This document shows, piece by piece, positions 1 through 6,536 of a DNA stretch of 14,232 bases. How positions within the stretch are numbered: the stretch's first letter is position 1; each line of letters opens with the position of its first letter. Under the pieces are notes generated by a model that saw only the letters and a list, made by a program, of their open reading frames with translations, was not told where the DNA came from and ran no database searches. This DNA is from CAYSRM01 sp964543205 (GTDB lineage: Bacteria > Verrucomicrobiota > Kiritimatiellia > UBA8416 > CAYSRM01). The stretch covers positions 1 through 14,232 of the forward strand of contig CAZIXB010000035.1 of NCBI GenBank assembly GCA_964543205.1. The letters run 5' to 3'. A program made the position numbers and the translations under genes.

Positions 1-407
1 CACACCAGGAAGAAGGACAGGAGGTCGGCGTCGATACAATCGAGAGGCAGTTCAGTCCTGGTGATTTCCTGATCGTTTTTTGAAAGGAGGGTAACATTTA
101 CTGAGGGTGGCGGGCCGGTGAGTTCCAGTTCGGCTGCGGTTTGTCTCATCACTTCTTCCAGATTTTTATGAAGAAGCTTTTCCATTTCTTTTCCATGCAT
201 GAGTCCAGGGAATAGCTGTTGCTTTTCCAATTCACCGGCCGATGTTCCGCGTATGGCTATTTTTCGTATTGCCGGATTAAGAAACCCGGCTTCATCTACG
301 AGCGCCGGCCAGAATTTGGCGGCGCTGTTACTGTATGCGATGTCGTTTATAAAAAGATACCGGGTCGGTTTTCGTTGGTAATTCTCTCTTGCTATTAATC
401 CGCTCAT
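1..407 (-). CDS. Low-molecular-weight phosphatase-like protein, catalytic residues apparently lost (partial)
   Basis: The ORF opens at ATG 407-405 and is still open at the left edge, so 135 N-terminal residues are visible. Its start overlaps the stop of the upstream 64-residue ORF in an ATGA motif, which implies translational coupling and supports this start. The pattern resembles LMW protein tyrosine phosphatase / arsenate reductase folds: a beta strand and loop (RYLFINDIAYSNSAAKF, residues 16-32), then an AIRGTSAGE segment near 51-59 like the family's AGTSA turn, then CIDADLLSFF near 124-133 like the family's EADLVLVM strand. In active enzymes the loop reads CxxGNxCRS with an essential Cys and Arg. 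Here both aligned positions appear to be Asn, so phosphatase activity would be lost. The family call rests on visual pattern matching only and could be wrong; the reading frame itself is more secure. Confidence 0.5.
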   Translation of the reverse strand, partial: MSGLIARENYQRKPTRYLFINDIAYSNSAAKFWPALVDEAGFLNPAIRKIAIRGTSAGELEKQQLFPGLMHGKEMEKLLHKNLEEVMRQTAAELELTGPPPSVNVTLLSKNDQEITRTELPLDCIDADLLSFFLV

Positions 408-598
408 GTCAGTAATTCGCAATTTTTCGGGCAGATAAACTTGTGATGTTGCGCTCGAACTGAGGCCCGCATTTCCCCCCGGCGCTTATAAAAGCATACC
501 ACAGTTAACCCGCAGATCTCACAAAATTCCTGCTGCGAGCGCGGATAGCGCCACTCCGGCGTTTTACCAATTTGCGCCCCCGCAGCAGCGCTCTCCAC
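404..598 (-). CDS. Small Cys-rich protein, possible zinc-binding, 64 aa, function unknown
   Basis: The ORF has a GTG start at 598-596 and an in-frame TAA about 12 codons upstream, so little extension is possible. I do not recognise the protein. It has a CEIC knuckle (about residues 26-29), another Cys near 36 and a second CPKNC cluster near the C terminus, a spacing compatible with a small zinc ribbon. It is rich in Arg and Lys. Its TGA overlaps the ATG of the downstream phosphatase-like gene, the best argument that it is translated. A weak point is the poor ribosome binding site (GTGAGAG). Its first half also lies inside an imperfect inverted repeat (503-637), whose other arm carries a frameshifted version of the same PRS..E..CEIC coding pattern. 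It may therefore belong to a repeated gene family or sit on a structured repeat. Confidence 0.4.
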   Translation of the reverse strand: MESAAAGAQIGKTPEWRYPRSQQEFCEICGLTVVCFYKRRGEMRASVRAQHHKFICPKNCELLT

Positions 599-637
599 GC
601 TCTCACTACGAAATCCTGTGAGATATGCGTGTTAGTT
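503..637. repeat. Imperfect inverted repeat, arms about 52 bp, loop about 32 bp
   Basis: The arm at 503-553, reverse-complemented, aligns with the arm at 586-637 at about 38 of 53 positions with a single one-base gap. The longest shared block is TGTGAGAT followed by TGCG, and a second block reads GCGCT.TCC.CGCTC. The two arms flank the loop at 554-585. The minus-strand arm encodes RYPRSQQEFCEIC of the 64-residue ORF. The plus-strand arm encodes a recognisably similar R.PRS..E...CEIC string, but only across a frameshift. It could be a decayed inverted duplication of a small gene, a MITE-like element or a structured RNA/DNA element; the sequence alone does not separate these. Confidence 0.6.
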
Positions 638-658
638 GCCGCGTATTCAGGCGCAATC

Positions 659-687
659 TTGACAAATGGTGTTCCTCTGAACATAAT
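659..687 (+). promoter_or_regulatory. Sigma-70 type promoter for the 156-aa hypothetical gene
   Basis: A perfect TTGACA (659-664) is followed by a 17-bp spacer and CATAAT (682-687, five of six consensus bases). Transcription would start near 694, giving an untranslated leader of about 50 nt before the ATG at 744. This is the best match to the housekeeping consensus that I found in the window. Confidence 0.7.
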
Positions 688-743
688 AAAAATGTTTACG
701 GGTCAATGTGTAGCTTGCAATCAGCCGTGGTATTGGAGGAAAG

Positions 744-1214
744 ATGGATCTGAATGACGAACAGACACAGGCAGTAGGGAAATGGGTAGATGAAGGCTGC
801 GGACTTGCGGAGATACAGAAAAAGCTTTCGGATGAATTTGGAGTTTCCGCAACTTATATGGATGTTCGTTTTCTGCTGATAGATCTTGGTCTTGAAATAA
901 AGGAAAAAGAGTCCGCTGAACCGGAGCTGCCCCCCGGACTTCAGGACGCTGCGGCAGGAGCGCCTGAAGGGGCCGTCCCCGGCAAACAGCCTGGCAGTTC
1001 GCTAGTGTCTGTTACTGTTGATAAGCTTACCAAGCCCGGAAGTGTTGTTAACGGCGAGGTGGTATTTTCAGATGGAGTCAGGGGATCCTGGTCTCTTGAC
1101 CAGATGGGTCGGCTTGCCATATCGGCGGAACGCGAAGGCTATAACCCCAGCGAAGAAGATCTGGCTTCTTTTCAGGAGGAGCTTAAGAATCAGTTGCAGC
1201 GTCGAGGCTTTTAA
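744..1214 (+). CDS. Conserved hypothetical protein, 156 aa, two-part architecture
   Basis: The start ATG is preceded by a good ribosome binding site (GGAGGAAAG), with a strong sigma-70 promoter upstream. Three parts are visible. Residues 1-55 are helical and resemble a helix-turn-helix or oligomerisation module (LAEIQKKLSDEFGVSATYMD). Residues about 57-86 are a Pro/Ala/Gly-rich flexible linker. Residues about 87-156 look like a small beta domain (VSVTVDKLTKPGSVVNGEVVFSDG) ending in an acidic-basic helix. From memory, the N-terminal pattern resembles hypothetical proteins of Verrucomicrobiota and relatives, where no function is established. There is no signal peptide or membrane segment, so it is probably cytoplasmic. 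It stands alone, convergent with the response regulator downstream. A DNA- or RNA-binding role is possible but not shown. Confidence 0.85.
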   Translation: MDLNDEQTQAVGKWVDEGCGLAEIQKKLSDEFGVSATYMDVRFLLIDLGLEIKEKESAEPELPPGLQDAAAGAPEGAVPGKQPGSSLVSVTVDKLTKPGSVVNGEVVFSDGVRGSWSLDQMGRLAISAEREGYNPSEEDLASFQEELKNQLQRRGF

Positions 1215-1254
1215 CCCGACTTTCTGTCAGGATTGCTGTGACAACTGCGGGTTA
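1212..1254. terminator. Stem-loop between convergent genes, possible terminator
   Basis: TAACCCG (1212-1218) pairs with CGGGTTA (1248-1254). Inside it, TGTCA (1225-1229) pairs with TGACA (1239-1243) around a 9-nt loop. The outer stem includes the stop codon of the hypothetical gene and ends 11 bp before the last codon of the convergent response regulator. A T-rich stretch follows on the plus side but there is no clean run of Ts, so intrinsic termination is only plausible. Confidence 0.35.
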
Positions 1255-1265
1255 GCCTGATTCTT

Positions 1266-2684
1266 TCATTTTCTGGCGTCACTCTGCTGAGCCGCACCGG
1301 GCCTTCTCTTGTGGGTTTTCTCCTCTGGCGGAAGCTTTCTGTACAATGTTGCCAGGCTTATCCCCAGAGTTTTCGCTGCTTTATCCTTATCATTGTCGAA
1401 TAACTGAATCAGTTTTTGAAGGTATTCCTTTTCTTTTTCTTCGAGATATTCTTTGAGGGGAAGGAAACCTTTCGAGGATGATGAGCCTATATTGATGCCC
1501 ATGCTCATTTCGGCAACCCTGTGTAAGATTTTCTGAGGCAGCAGGTCAGGCCGGATTTCATCGCTGTTGGCAAAGGTGAGGCAATGCTTAATGGCATTTT
1601 CAAGTTCCCGCACATTTCCGGGCCAGTCATGTTTCATGATTACATTGCGTGTTTCCGGGTGTAATTGAGGCGGCTGGCGGCCCGGTGGAGTTTCTTTTTG
1701 AATAATGTGCTGAATAAGCGGCGGTATATCTTTTTTTCTTTTTCTAAGCGGTTCGATGTGGATCGGTATTACGTTGAGCCGGTAATACAGGTCTTCGCGG
1801 AATGAACCGTCTGCCACAGAATCTTCAAGAGGGATGTTTGTTGCGGCAATGACCCTGGCATCAACGTTTATGTTTTCGTTGCCGCCGACGCGCCTGCTTT
1901 CTTTTTCCTGGAGTACTCGGAGCAGCTTGCCTTGTGTGGATTTGGGAATTGCGCTTATTTCGTCGAGAAAGATGGTTCCGCCTTCGGCAGCTTCAAACAG
2001 GCCTTGTTTTTCCGATGAAGCCCCTGTAAACGCTCCTTTAACGTGTCCGAACAATTCTGACTCAAGGAGCTGTTCGGGCAAAGCCGCGCAATTCACGGCC
2101 AGAAACCTTTCTTTTTTTCTGTGGCTGTATGAATGAATGGCTTTGGCGATAAGTTCTTTGCCCGTTCCGCTTTCGCCATAAATGAGCACCGTAGTGTTGG
2201 TAGGGGCGATCCTGGTGATGACCCTGCACACTTCCTGCATAGATTCGCTTTGTGCGATTATGTTTTCGAAGTGGTATTTTGTGCTTAGCTGAGCTTTAAG
2301 ATCCTTGTTCTCATGCATGGCCTTGCTGTATTGCAGCGCACGATCAACAGTAACAATGAGCTCGTCCACCTTGAACGGTTTTGTCAGATAATCGAAGGCT
2401 CCAAGTTTCATTGCCTCAATGGCGCTTTCGATCGACCCGAAAGCTGTGAGCATAATAACGGATGAGGCCGGTTGAATTTCCCGGGTTTTTCGCAAAAGCT
2501 CCATCCCGTCTATGGGGCTCATCCTGATATCGCTTATAAGCAGATCAAAACGCCGGTCTTTCAGCGCTGCCAATGCTTGTTCACCGTCCCGGAAGGTTTC
2601 CATTTCGTGGCCTTCCGACTTGAGGACGGTGTTCAGCAATGTCAGTATGTTGGCTTCGTTGTCGACTACAATTATTCGGGCCAT
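1266..2684 (-). CDS. Sigma-54-dependent response regulator, NtrC family (REC-AAA+-Fis HTH)
   Basis: This protein of 472 residues has the full NtrC architecture. The receiver domain (about 1-118) has the acidic pocket at D8/E10, phosphoacceptor D52, T80 and K102. The AAA+ domain (about 140-370) has Walker A GESGTGKE (170-177), the sigma-54 contact loop GAFTGA (217-222) intact, and Walker B TIFLDEIS (237-244). A Fis-type helix-turn-helix is at about 433-451 (KDKAAKTLGISLATLYRKL). On phosphorylation by a histidine kinase it should activate sigma-54 promoters by ATP hydrolysis. I chose ATG 2684 because MARIIVVD is the canonical receiver start and AAGGA lies upstream; the reading frame extends 38 codons further but that part looks non-coding. 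No partner kinase lies next to it, so it is an orphan here and its targets cannot be named. Confidence 0.95.
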   Translation of the reverse strand: MARIIVVDNEANILTLLNTVLKSEGHEMETFRDGEQALAALKDRRFDLLISDIRMSPIDGMELLRKTREIQPASSVIMLTAFGSIESAIEAMKLGAFDYLTKPFKVDELIVTVDRALQYSKAMHENKDLKAQLSTKYHFENIIAQSESMQEVCRVITRIAPTNTTVLIYGESGTGKELIAKAIHSYSHRKKERFLAVNCAALPEQLLESELFGHVKGAFTGASSEKQGLFEAAEGGTIFLDEISAIPKSTQGKLLRVLQEKESRRVGGNENINVDARVIAATNIPLEDSVADGSFREDLYYRLNVIPIHIEPLRKRKKDIPPLIQHIIQKETPPGRQPPQLHPETRNVIMKHDWPGNVRELENAIKHCLTFANSDEIRPDLLPQKILHRVAEMSMGINIGSSSSKGFLPLKEYLEEKEKEYLQKLIQLFDNDKDKAAKTLGISLATLYRKLPPEEKTHKRRPGAAQQSDARK

Positions 2685-2715
2685 CAGCCTATTCCTTAGA
2701 TGCAAATTTGAAATA

Positions 2716-2744
2716 ATACTATGGAAACGCTCATTCTGTAGCAA
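2716..2744 (-). promoter_or_regulatory. Candidate promoter of the sigma-54 response regulator gene
   Basis: On the minus strand TTGCTA (2744-2739) and TAGTAT (2721-2716) are separated by 17 bp, each matching four of six consensus bases. The leader to the ATG at 2684 would be about 25 nt. This is a moderate match only. Confidence 0.35.
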
Positions 2745-2773
2745 GAGCGAAACGCTGCCGGCACAAAAGGTTT

Positions 2774-2809
2774 CAAAGCCGCATTCCTTTGTGTGCAAAG
2801 CCGCTTTGC
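2774..2809. promoter_or_regulatory. Direct repeat CAAAGCCGC x2 with an overlapping small dyad, possible operator
   Basis: CAAAGCCGC occurs at 2774-2782 and again at 2796-2804, exactly 22 bp apart, about two helical turns. The second copy is also part of a dyad GCAAAG-CCG-CTTTGC (2795-2809). The pair lies between the divergent response regulator and proC promoters, just upstream of the candidate proC -35. A regulator site is inferred, not proven. Confidence 0.3.
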
Positions 2810-2830
2810 CATGGCGGGTTCAGGCTTTTG

Positions 2831-2859
2831 TTGTTTTTCATGTTTACCTTCTATATGAT
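2831..2859 (+). promoter_or_regulatory. Candidate promoter of proC
   Basis: TTGTTT (2831-2836) and TATGAT (2854-2859, five of six consensus bases) are separated by 17 bp. The expected start near 2866 gives a leader of about 34 nt before the proC ATG. The -35 is weak. Confidence 0.45.
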
Positions 2860-2899
2860 GCGCTTTTTATTGCTATTAATTTTTTGCGGGGGGATAAGT

Positions 2900-3697
2900 A
2901 TGAAAATCGGGTTTATCGGATGCGGCAAGATGGCAGAGGCTATAATTTCATCACTGGTCCATTCAAAGATTGCAGGAGCGCATGAACTTTTTGCCAGTGA
3001 TGTAGATGCTGAAAGAAGGCGCATCGTAAAAGGCCGCTACGGGCTGAATATATATACCAGAAACGATGTGATCTGCGACATGGCTGATATTATATTTCTT
3101 GCTGTTAAACCTCAAAATCTTGGCGAAGTCATGAAAGATATTTCCGGGTATGTCGCCCCTGAACATCTTGTGATTTCAATTGCGGCCGGAAAAACAATTT
3201 CATTTCTTGAAAACGGTCTGGGTGAGGCAAGGGTTATTCGCGTTATGCCAAACCTGCCTTGTACGGTTGGCGAGGGAATGAGTGTTTTCTGCGCAGGTAG
3301 CAGAGCTTCAGCGAAAGACAGGAGAAACGCAGAAAAACTTTTGAACAGTTTTGGCAAGGTTCTCGAGCTGCCGGAAGAAATGTTTGACGCTGTAACGGCT
3401 GTCAGCGGATCGGGCCCGGCATTCTTTGCTTATTTTCTGGAAAAAATGATCGCGGCCGGGGTCAATGCAGGCTTAAAGCGCCAGGACGCCATTGTGCTGG
3501 CAGAACAAACCATGCTCGGCGCTTCTCGGCTTCTCATTGAGCGCGGCATGACTCCTGACGAGCTCATAAAAGCGGTGGCTTCGCCGCAAGGAACTACGGC
3601 TGAAGGACTCGCGGCGCTTCAGGCATCCGATATGGATCTGATAATGGACAACACAATCGCCGCTGCCGCCAGGCGCAGCAGGGAATTAAGCTCGTAG
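2900..3697 (+). CDS. proC: Pyrroline-5-carboxylate reductase
   Basis: It catalyses the last step of proline synthesis, NAD(P)H-dependent reduction of 1-pyrroline-5-carboxylate to proline in the cytoplasm. The 265-residue length is normal for the family. The N-terminal Rossmann fold shows IGFIGCGKMAEA (3-14) as the dinucleotide-binding loop and FLAVKPQN (66-73). The C-terminal helical domain carries the conserved AVSGSGPAFFAYFLE (167-181) and the family signature ASPQGTTAEGL (227-237) that forms the active site. The start at 2900 is chosen because MKIGFIG is the canonical beginning and a G-rich ribosome binding site (GGGGGGAT) lies 5-10 nt upstream; the frame is open 37 codons further, but that stretch is intergenic in character. 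It is monocistronic here, divergent from the response regulator. Confidence 0.95.
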   Translation: MKIGFIGCGKMAEAIISSLVHSKIAGAHELFASDVDAERRRIVKGRYGLNIYTRNDVICDMADIIFLAVKPQNLGEVMKDISGYVAPEHLVISIAAGKTISFLENGLGEARVIRVMPNLPCTVGEGMSVFCAGSRASAKDRRNAEKLLNSFGKVLELPEEMFDAVTAVSGSGPAFFAYFLEKMIAAGVNAGLKRQDAIVLAEQTMLGASRLLIERGMTPDELIKAVASPQGTTAEGLAALQASDMDLIMDNTIAAAARRSRELSS

Positions 3698-3813
3698 GCA
3701 GACGACATTTTTTGTCCTTTTTCTCGCCCGGATTGCGGAGACTCGCGTGTAAGAGCAGATGTATGAGCACGTGTTTCTGCGGCTTTGCCCGTCTTCAGCT
3801 TGACTCTTGCAGC

Positions 3814-4971
3814 CTATTTTAGCTTTGCGGCTTCCTTGATGATGTTGAGTCCTACAACTTCTCTCTGGATCTGGTTGGTCCCTTCGTAGATCTGGGTGAT
3901 CTTAGCGTCGCGCATCATCTTCTCTACGGGGTATTCCTTCATGTAGCCGTAGCCGCCGAAAACCTGTACCGCATCGGTAGTGACTTTCATTGCCACATCG
4001 GCTGCGAACAGTTTGCACATCGCGGAAAACTTGCTGTATTTTTTTGCGCCGCTGTCGATATAGCGGGCAGTCTGATACACCAAAGCCCGGGCGGCTTCAA
4101 CTTGAGTGGCCATGTCCGCAAGCATGAACTGAATGGCCTGGAATGATGCTATGGATTTGCCGAACTGTTTTCTCTGCCTGCTGTATTTAACCGCTTCTTC
4201 GAGCGCGCCAGCCGCAATGCCCAGCGCCTGGGCGGCTACACCCGGACGCGACTTGTCAAGGGTCTTCATTGCCACCATGAAGCCCATGCCTTCTTTGCTG
4301 ATCAGGTTTTCCTCTGGTATCCTGCAGTCTTGAAAGATGAGTTCACGTGTTGCCGAAGCTCTTATTCCCATCTTGTTTTCTTTTTTCCCAAATTCGAATC
4401 CAGGCGTTCCCCTTTCAACGATGAAAGCGCTTGCTCCGCGGGAGCCCTTGCTTTTGTCTGTCATGGCGATGACTGTATAGATCTCAGCTTCCCCGCCGTT
4501 GGTTATCCATTGCTTCGTTCCATTAAGAACATATTCATTGCCTTCCTTCTTTGCTGTTGTCCTGGTTGCGCCGGCGTCGCTTCCAGCTTCGGGTTCAGTA
4601 AGGGCAAAGGCGGCAAGTTTTTTCCCCGCTGCAAGGTCGGGAAGATATTTCTTCTTCTGTTCTTCAGACCCGTGAAGGAGGATGGGATATGTGCCTAGTC
4701 CGCTGCCGGCCATGGCCAGAGAAATCCCTCCGCAGGCTTTTGAGAGTTCTTCGACTGCAATTACTGTTTCCATAACGCCGCCGCCCATGCCGCCGTATTC
4801 CTCTGGCATCGACACGCCGAACAGGTCTGATTGTGCCATTACCTTCACTACGTCCCATGGAAACTGCTGTTTTTCATCATATTCTTCTCTGACTGGTTTG
4901 ATTTTTTCCTCTGCTATCTGGGAACAGAGCTCTTTTATCATCTTTTGTTCTTCGGTCAGTCCGTAATCCAT
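3814..4971 (-). CDS. Acyl-CoA dehydrogenase, short/medium-chain type
   Basis: This FAD flavoprotein of 385 residues should oxidise an acyl-CoA to the trans-2-enoyl-CoA and pass electrons to electron-transferring flavoprotein. Signature 1 is ALTEPEAGSDAGATRTTA (123-140) and signature 2 is VFGGYGYMKEYPVEKMMRD (337-355). The catalytic base is expected to be E363 in QIYEGTNQIQRE, the position used by short- and medium-chain enzymes rather than isovaleryl-CoA types. Overall it is closest in pattern to butyryl-CoA dehydrogenases, but chain length cannot be read from sequence. The start at 4971 (MDYGLTEEQ) has a strong AAGGAGG 5-7 nt upstream; the frame extends 17 codons further without support. It follows the epimerase on the same strand after a 168-bp AT-rich gap, so it probably has its own promoter. 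No ETF or other beta-oxidation gene is adjacent. Confidence 0.93.
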   Translation of the reverse strand: MDYGLTEEQKMIKELCSQIAEEKIKPVREEYDEKQQFPWDVVKVMAQSDLFGVSMPEEYGGMGGGVMETVIAVEELSKACGGISLAMAGSGLGTYPILLHGSEEQKKKYLPDLAAGKKLAAFALTEPEAGSDAGATRTTAKKEGNEYVLNGTKQWITNGGEAEIYTVIAMTDKSKGSRGASAFIVERGTPGFEFGKKENKMGIRASATRELIFQDCRIPEENLISKEGMGFMVAMKTLDKSRPGVAAQALGIAAGALEEAVKYSRQRKQFGKSIASFQAIQFMLADMATQVEAARALVYQTARYIDSGAKKYSKFSAMCKLFAADVAMKVTTDAVQVFGGYGYMKEYPVEKMMRDAKITQIYEGTNQIQREVVGLNIIKEAAKLK

Positions 4972-5139
4972 ATCTTCCTCCTTCAAACCCGTCGGCATTT
5001 CCGCAAACGGGGCAATAAACATCGCTTTTCAACCCGGATCATTAGAAAACAACATATAGCTCAGGCCAATAAGCATAAGATGTTATATGTATTTACAAAT
5101 CGAGCAAGCAAAAATGGTTGGCGCAAACAAAAACAGCGT

Positions 5140-6060
5140 CTATCCAGCGCTGCCGATAAGCCGGGCGAGCCCTTCCGCAAGAGAGAACCTTGGTCGGTAT
5201 CCGAGCTGAGACGATATCCTGGAGATATCAGATACAGAGCGCCTGATGTCTCCTGCCCGGCAGTCTTCGAACCTGGTCTTGAATTCTACGCCAAGAAGTT
5301 CGCGAAATGAGTCGAGCAACTGAAGCAATGAAATTTCTTTGCCGGCTCCCACGTTATAGACATTGCCGGAAGCTTGCTGATTCTGCATAGCCAGCAGGTT
5401 GGCCTGTGCCACATCCTTGACAAATACAAAATCCCTGGTCTGATGTCCATCGCCGAAGACGACCGGAGTTTTTCCCGACCTTATGAAATCAGCAAACCTC
5501 GAAATTACACCGGAGTACATTGAGGATGGGTCCTGGCGCGGTCCGTAAACGTTGAAATAACGCAGGCATACGGTTTCCAGCCCGTAAAGACTGGAAAAAA
5601 GCCGCGAGTAGTGCTCGGCATCCAGCTTCGAGAGGCCGTACGGGGATTCCGGGCAGGGCTTCATATCTTCGGTTTTAGGCAAGGCAGGATCGTTGCCGTA
5701 AACGGCCGCGGAACTTGCGGAGACAATTCTCCTTACCCCGTTGTCGCGCGCTGCAAGCAGGACTTTCAGCGTGCCCAGGCTGTTTATATTGTGGTTGTCC
5801 AGTGGATCCTCGACTGATTTAAAAACAGAGACCAGAGCAGCCTGGTGAAAAATGCCGTCCACGCCTTTCATCTCATTTCTCAACGCGGCATCGTCGCGAA
5901 TATCGGCTTTTACCAGTTTTATTCCCGAAATATGGGCAATGTTTTCTTCGTACCCCGAGGACAGATTGTCGTAAGCGATGATTTCATGTCCTTCTTCCGC
6001 CAATGCCTCGGCGATATGTGAACCGATAAATCCGCAGCCGCCTGTAATCAAGTATTTCAA
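5140..6060 (-). CDS. NAD-dependent sugar epimerase, probable UDP-GlcNAc/UDP-Glc 4-epimerase
   Basis: This extended SDR enzyme of 306 residues has the NAD-binding loop TGGCGFIGSH (6-15), SSAAVYG (116-122) with the catalytic Ser, and Y141-x3-K145 in SPYGLSKLDAEH. RYFNVYGPRQDPSS (167-180) is the substrate-binding stretch of the GalE/WbpP group. Residue 275 in GDIRRSVSDIS is Ser where E. coli GalE has the bulky Tyr299; in WbpP-type enzymes a small residue there admits N-acetylated substrates. Use on UDP-GlcNAc/UDP-GalNAc is therefore likely but not certain. I chose TTG at 6060 because it gives the canonical MKYLITGG start with GGAGG 8 nt upstream. The alternative ATG at 6075 adds five residues and lacks a binding site. 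It is divergent from the ACP-nagB operon, which supports an amino-sugar role. Confidence 0.88.
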   Translation of the reverse strand: MKYLITGGCGFIGSHIAEALAEEGHEIIAYDNLSSGYEENIAHISGIKLVKADIRDDAALRNEMKGVDGIFHQAALVSVFKSVEDPLDNHNINSLGTLKVLLAARDNGVRRIVSASSAAVYGNDPALPKTEDMKPCPESPYGLSKLDAEHYSRLFSSLYGLETVCLRYFNVYGPRQDPSSMYSGVISRFADFIRSGKTPVVFGDGHQTRDFVFVKDVAQANLLAMQNQQASGNVYNVGAGKEISLLQLLDSFRELLGVEFKTRFEDCRAGDIRRSVSDISRISSQLGYRPRFSLAEGLARLIGSAG

Positions 6061-6210
6061 CTGTCCTGCCTCCATTGTGCTTAAGGTTGATTTTTATCAC
6101 AGTATGCCAGGGGCGCGGGGCTCTTCAAGTAGATTCATGGAAACGAGCGCTTGAGTTTTTTCGCGCTTTCGCATAGTCTCTTGGCGCGTTTTACGATCGG
6201 AATCTAAAAA

Positions 6211-6216
6211 AGGAGG
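6211..6216 (+). promoter_or_regulatory. Strong Shine-Dalgarno site of the acyl carrier protein gene
   Basis: AGGAGG sits 5 nt before the ATG at 6222 and is the clearest ribosome binding site of the plus-strand operon. It predicts high translation of the carrier protein. No convincing promoter was found in the divergent 161-bp gap upstream. Confidence 0.7.
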
Positions 6217-6221
6217 AAAAT

Positions 6222-6467
6222 ATGTCTGACACTCTGGATAGAATAAAAAAGGTTACGGCCGAAGTATTGAAGGTTGATCCATCAAATGTTAAGGATGATT
6301 CGAAGTTTGTGCAGGATCTTGGCGCAGAGTCGATTCAGTCAATCGAACTGGTTGCGGCTTTTGAAGAAGAGTTTGACATAGAAATGGACGAGGACGAAGC
6401 TTTGTCAGTAAAGTCTGTCGGGGACGCCGCAGAGTTCATTGACAATGTGATCAAGCAACAAAAGTAG
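6222..6467 (+). CDS. Free-standing acyl carrier protein
   Basis: The 81-residue acidic, helical protein has the carrier-protein fold. The phosphopantetheine attachment site is S37 in QDLGAESIQSIELV (31-44). Most fatty-acid ACPs read DSL at this point; here it is ESI, so this may be a specialised carrier rather than the housekeeping AcpP. Helix II and the acidic stretch FEEEFDIEMDEDEA (47-60) are normal for binding partner enzymes. It does not sit in a fab cluster with ketoacyl synthases or FabG. It is instead the first gene of a run leading into a beta-helix protein and amino-sugar genes, 69 bp before the next start. This suggests, without proving, that it delivers an acyl group to a sugar or lipid acyltransferase, as ACP does for LpxA and LpxD. 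Confidence 0.9.
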   Translation: MSDTLDRIKKVTAEVLKVDPSNVKDDSKFVQDLGAESIQSIELVAAFEEEFDIEMDEDEALSVKSVGDAAEFIDNVIKQQK

Positions 6468-6536
6468 TCTGGATTTGCGGCTTTCGGGCGAACAAAAAAC
6501 ATGAGCGGCGAAGCAGGGCAAGAGAAGGGAAGAAAA

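Noticed and set aside
572..757. Plus-strand ORF of 61 residues overlapping the hypothetical gene start
   Set aside because: It lies across the promoter and ribosome binding site of the 156-residue gene, lacks its own binding site, and its CEIC string comes from the inverted repeat arm in a shifted frame.
2685..2798. 38-residue N-terminal extension of the sigma-54 regulator
   Set aside because: The receiver domain begins at MARIIVVD with AAGGA upstream; the extension covers the divergent promoter region and has no receiver-like features.
2789..2899. 37-residue hydrophobic N-terminal extension of proC, resembling a signal peptide
   Set aside because: ProC is cytoplasmic, the Rossmann start MKIGFIG is canonical at 2900, and the extension spans the candidate promoter.
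3698..3813. Possible terminator between the convergent proC and acyl-CoA dehydrogenase genes
   Set aside because: T runs occur just after proC but no stable stem precedes them, and no convincing dyad with a T tail is visible on either strand.
4972..5139. AT-rich gap upstream of the acyl-CoA dehydrogenase as a promoter
   Set aside because: A TATAAC-like -10 is present on the minus strand, but no -35 with acceptable spacing goes with it. A promoter here is likely but I cannot place it.
6061..6221. Promoters in the divergent epimerase/ACP gap
   Set aside because: Candidates such as TTGAGT with CATAGT or TTGAAG with CATACT have poor spacing or only four matching bases each, so none is reported.
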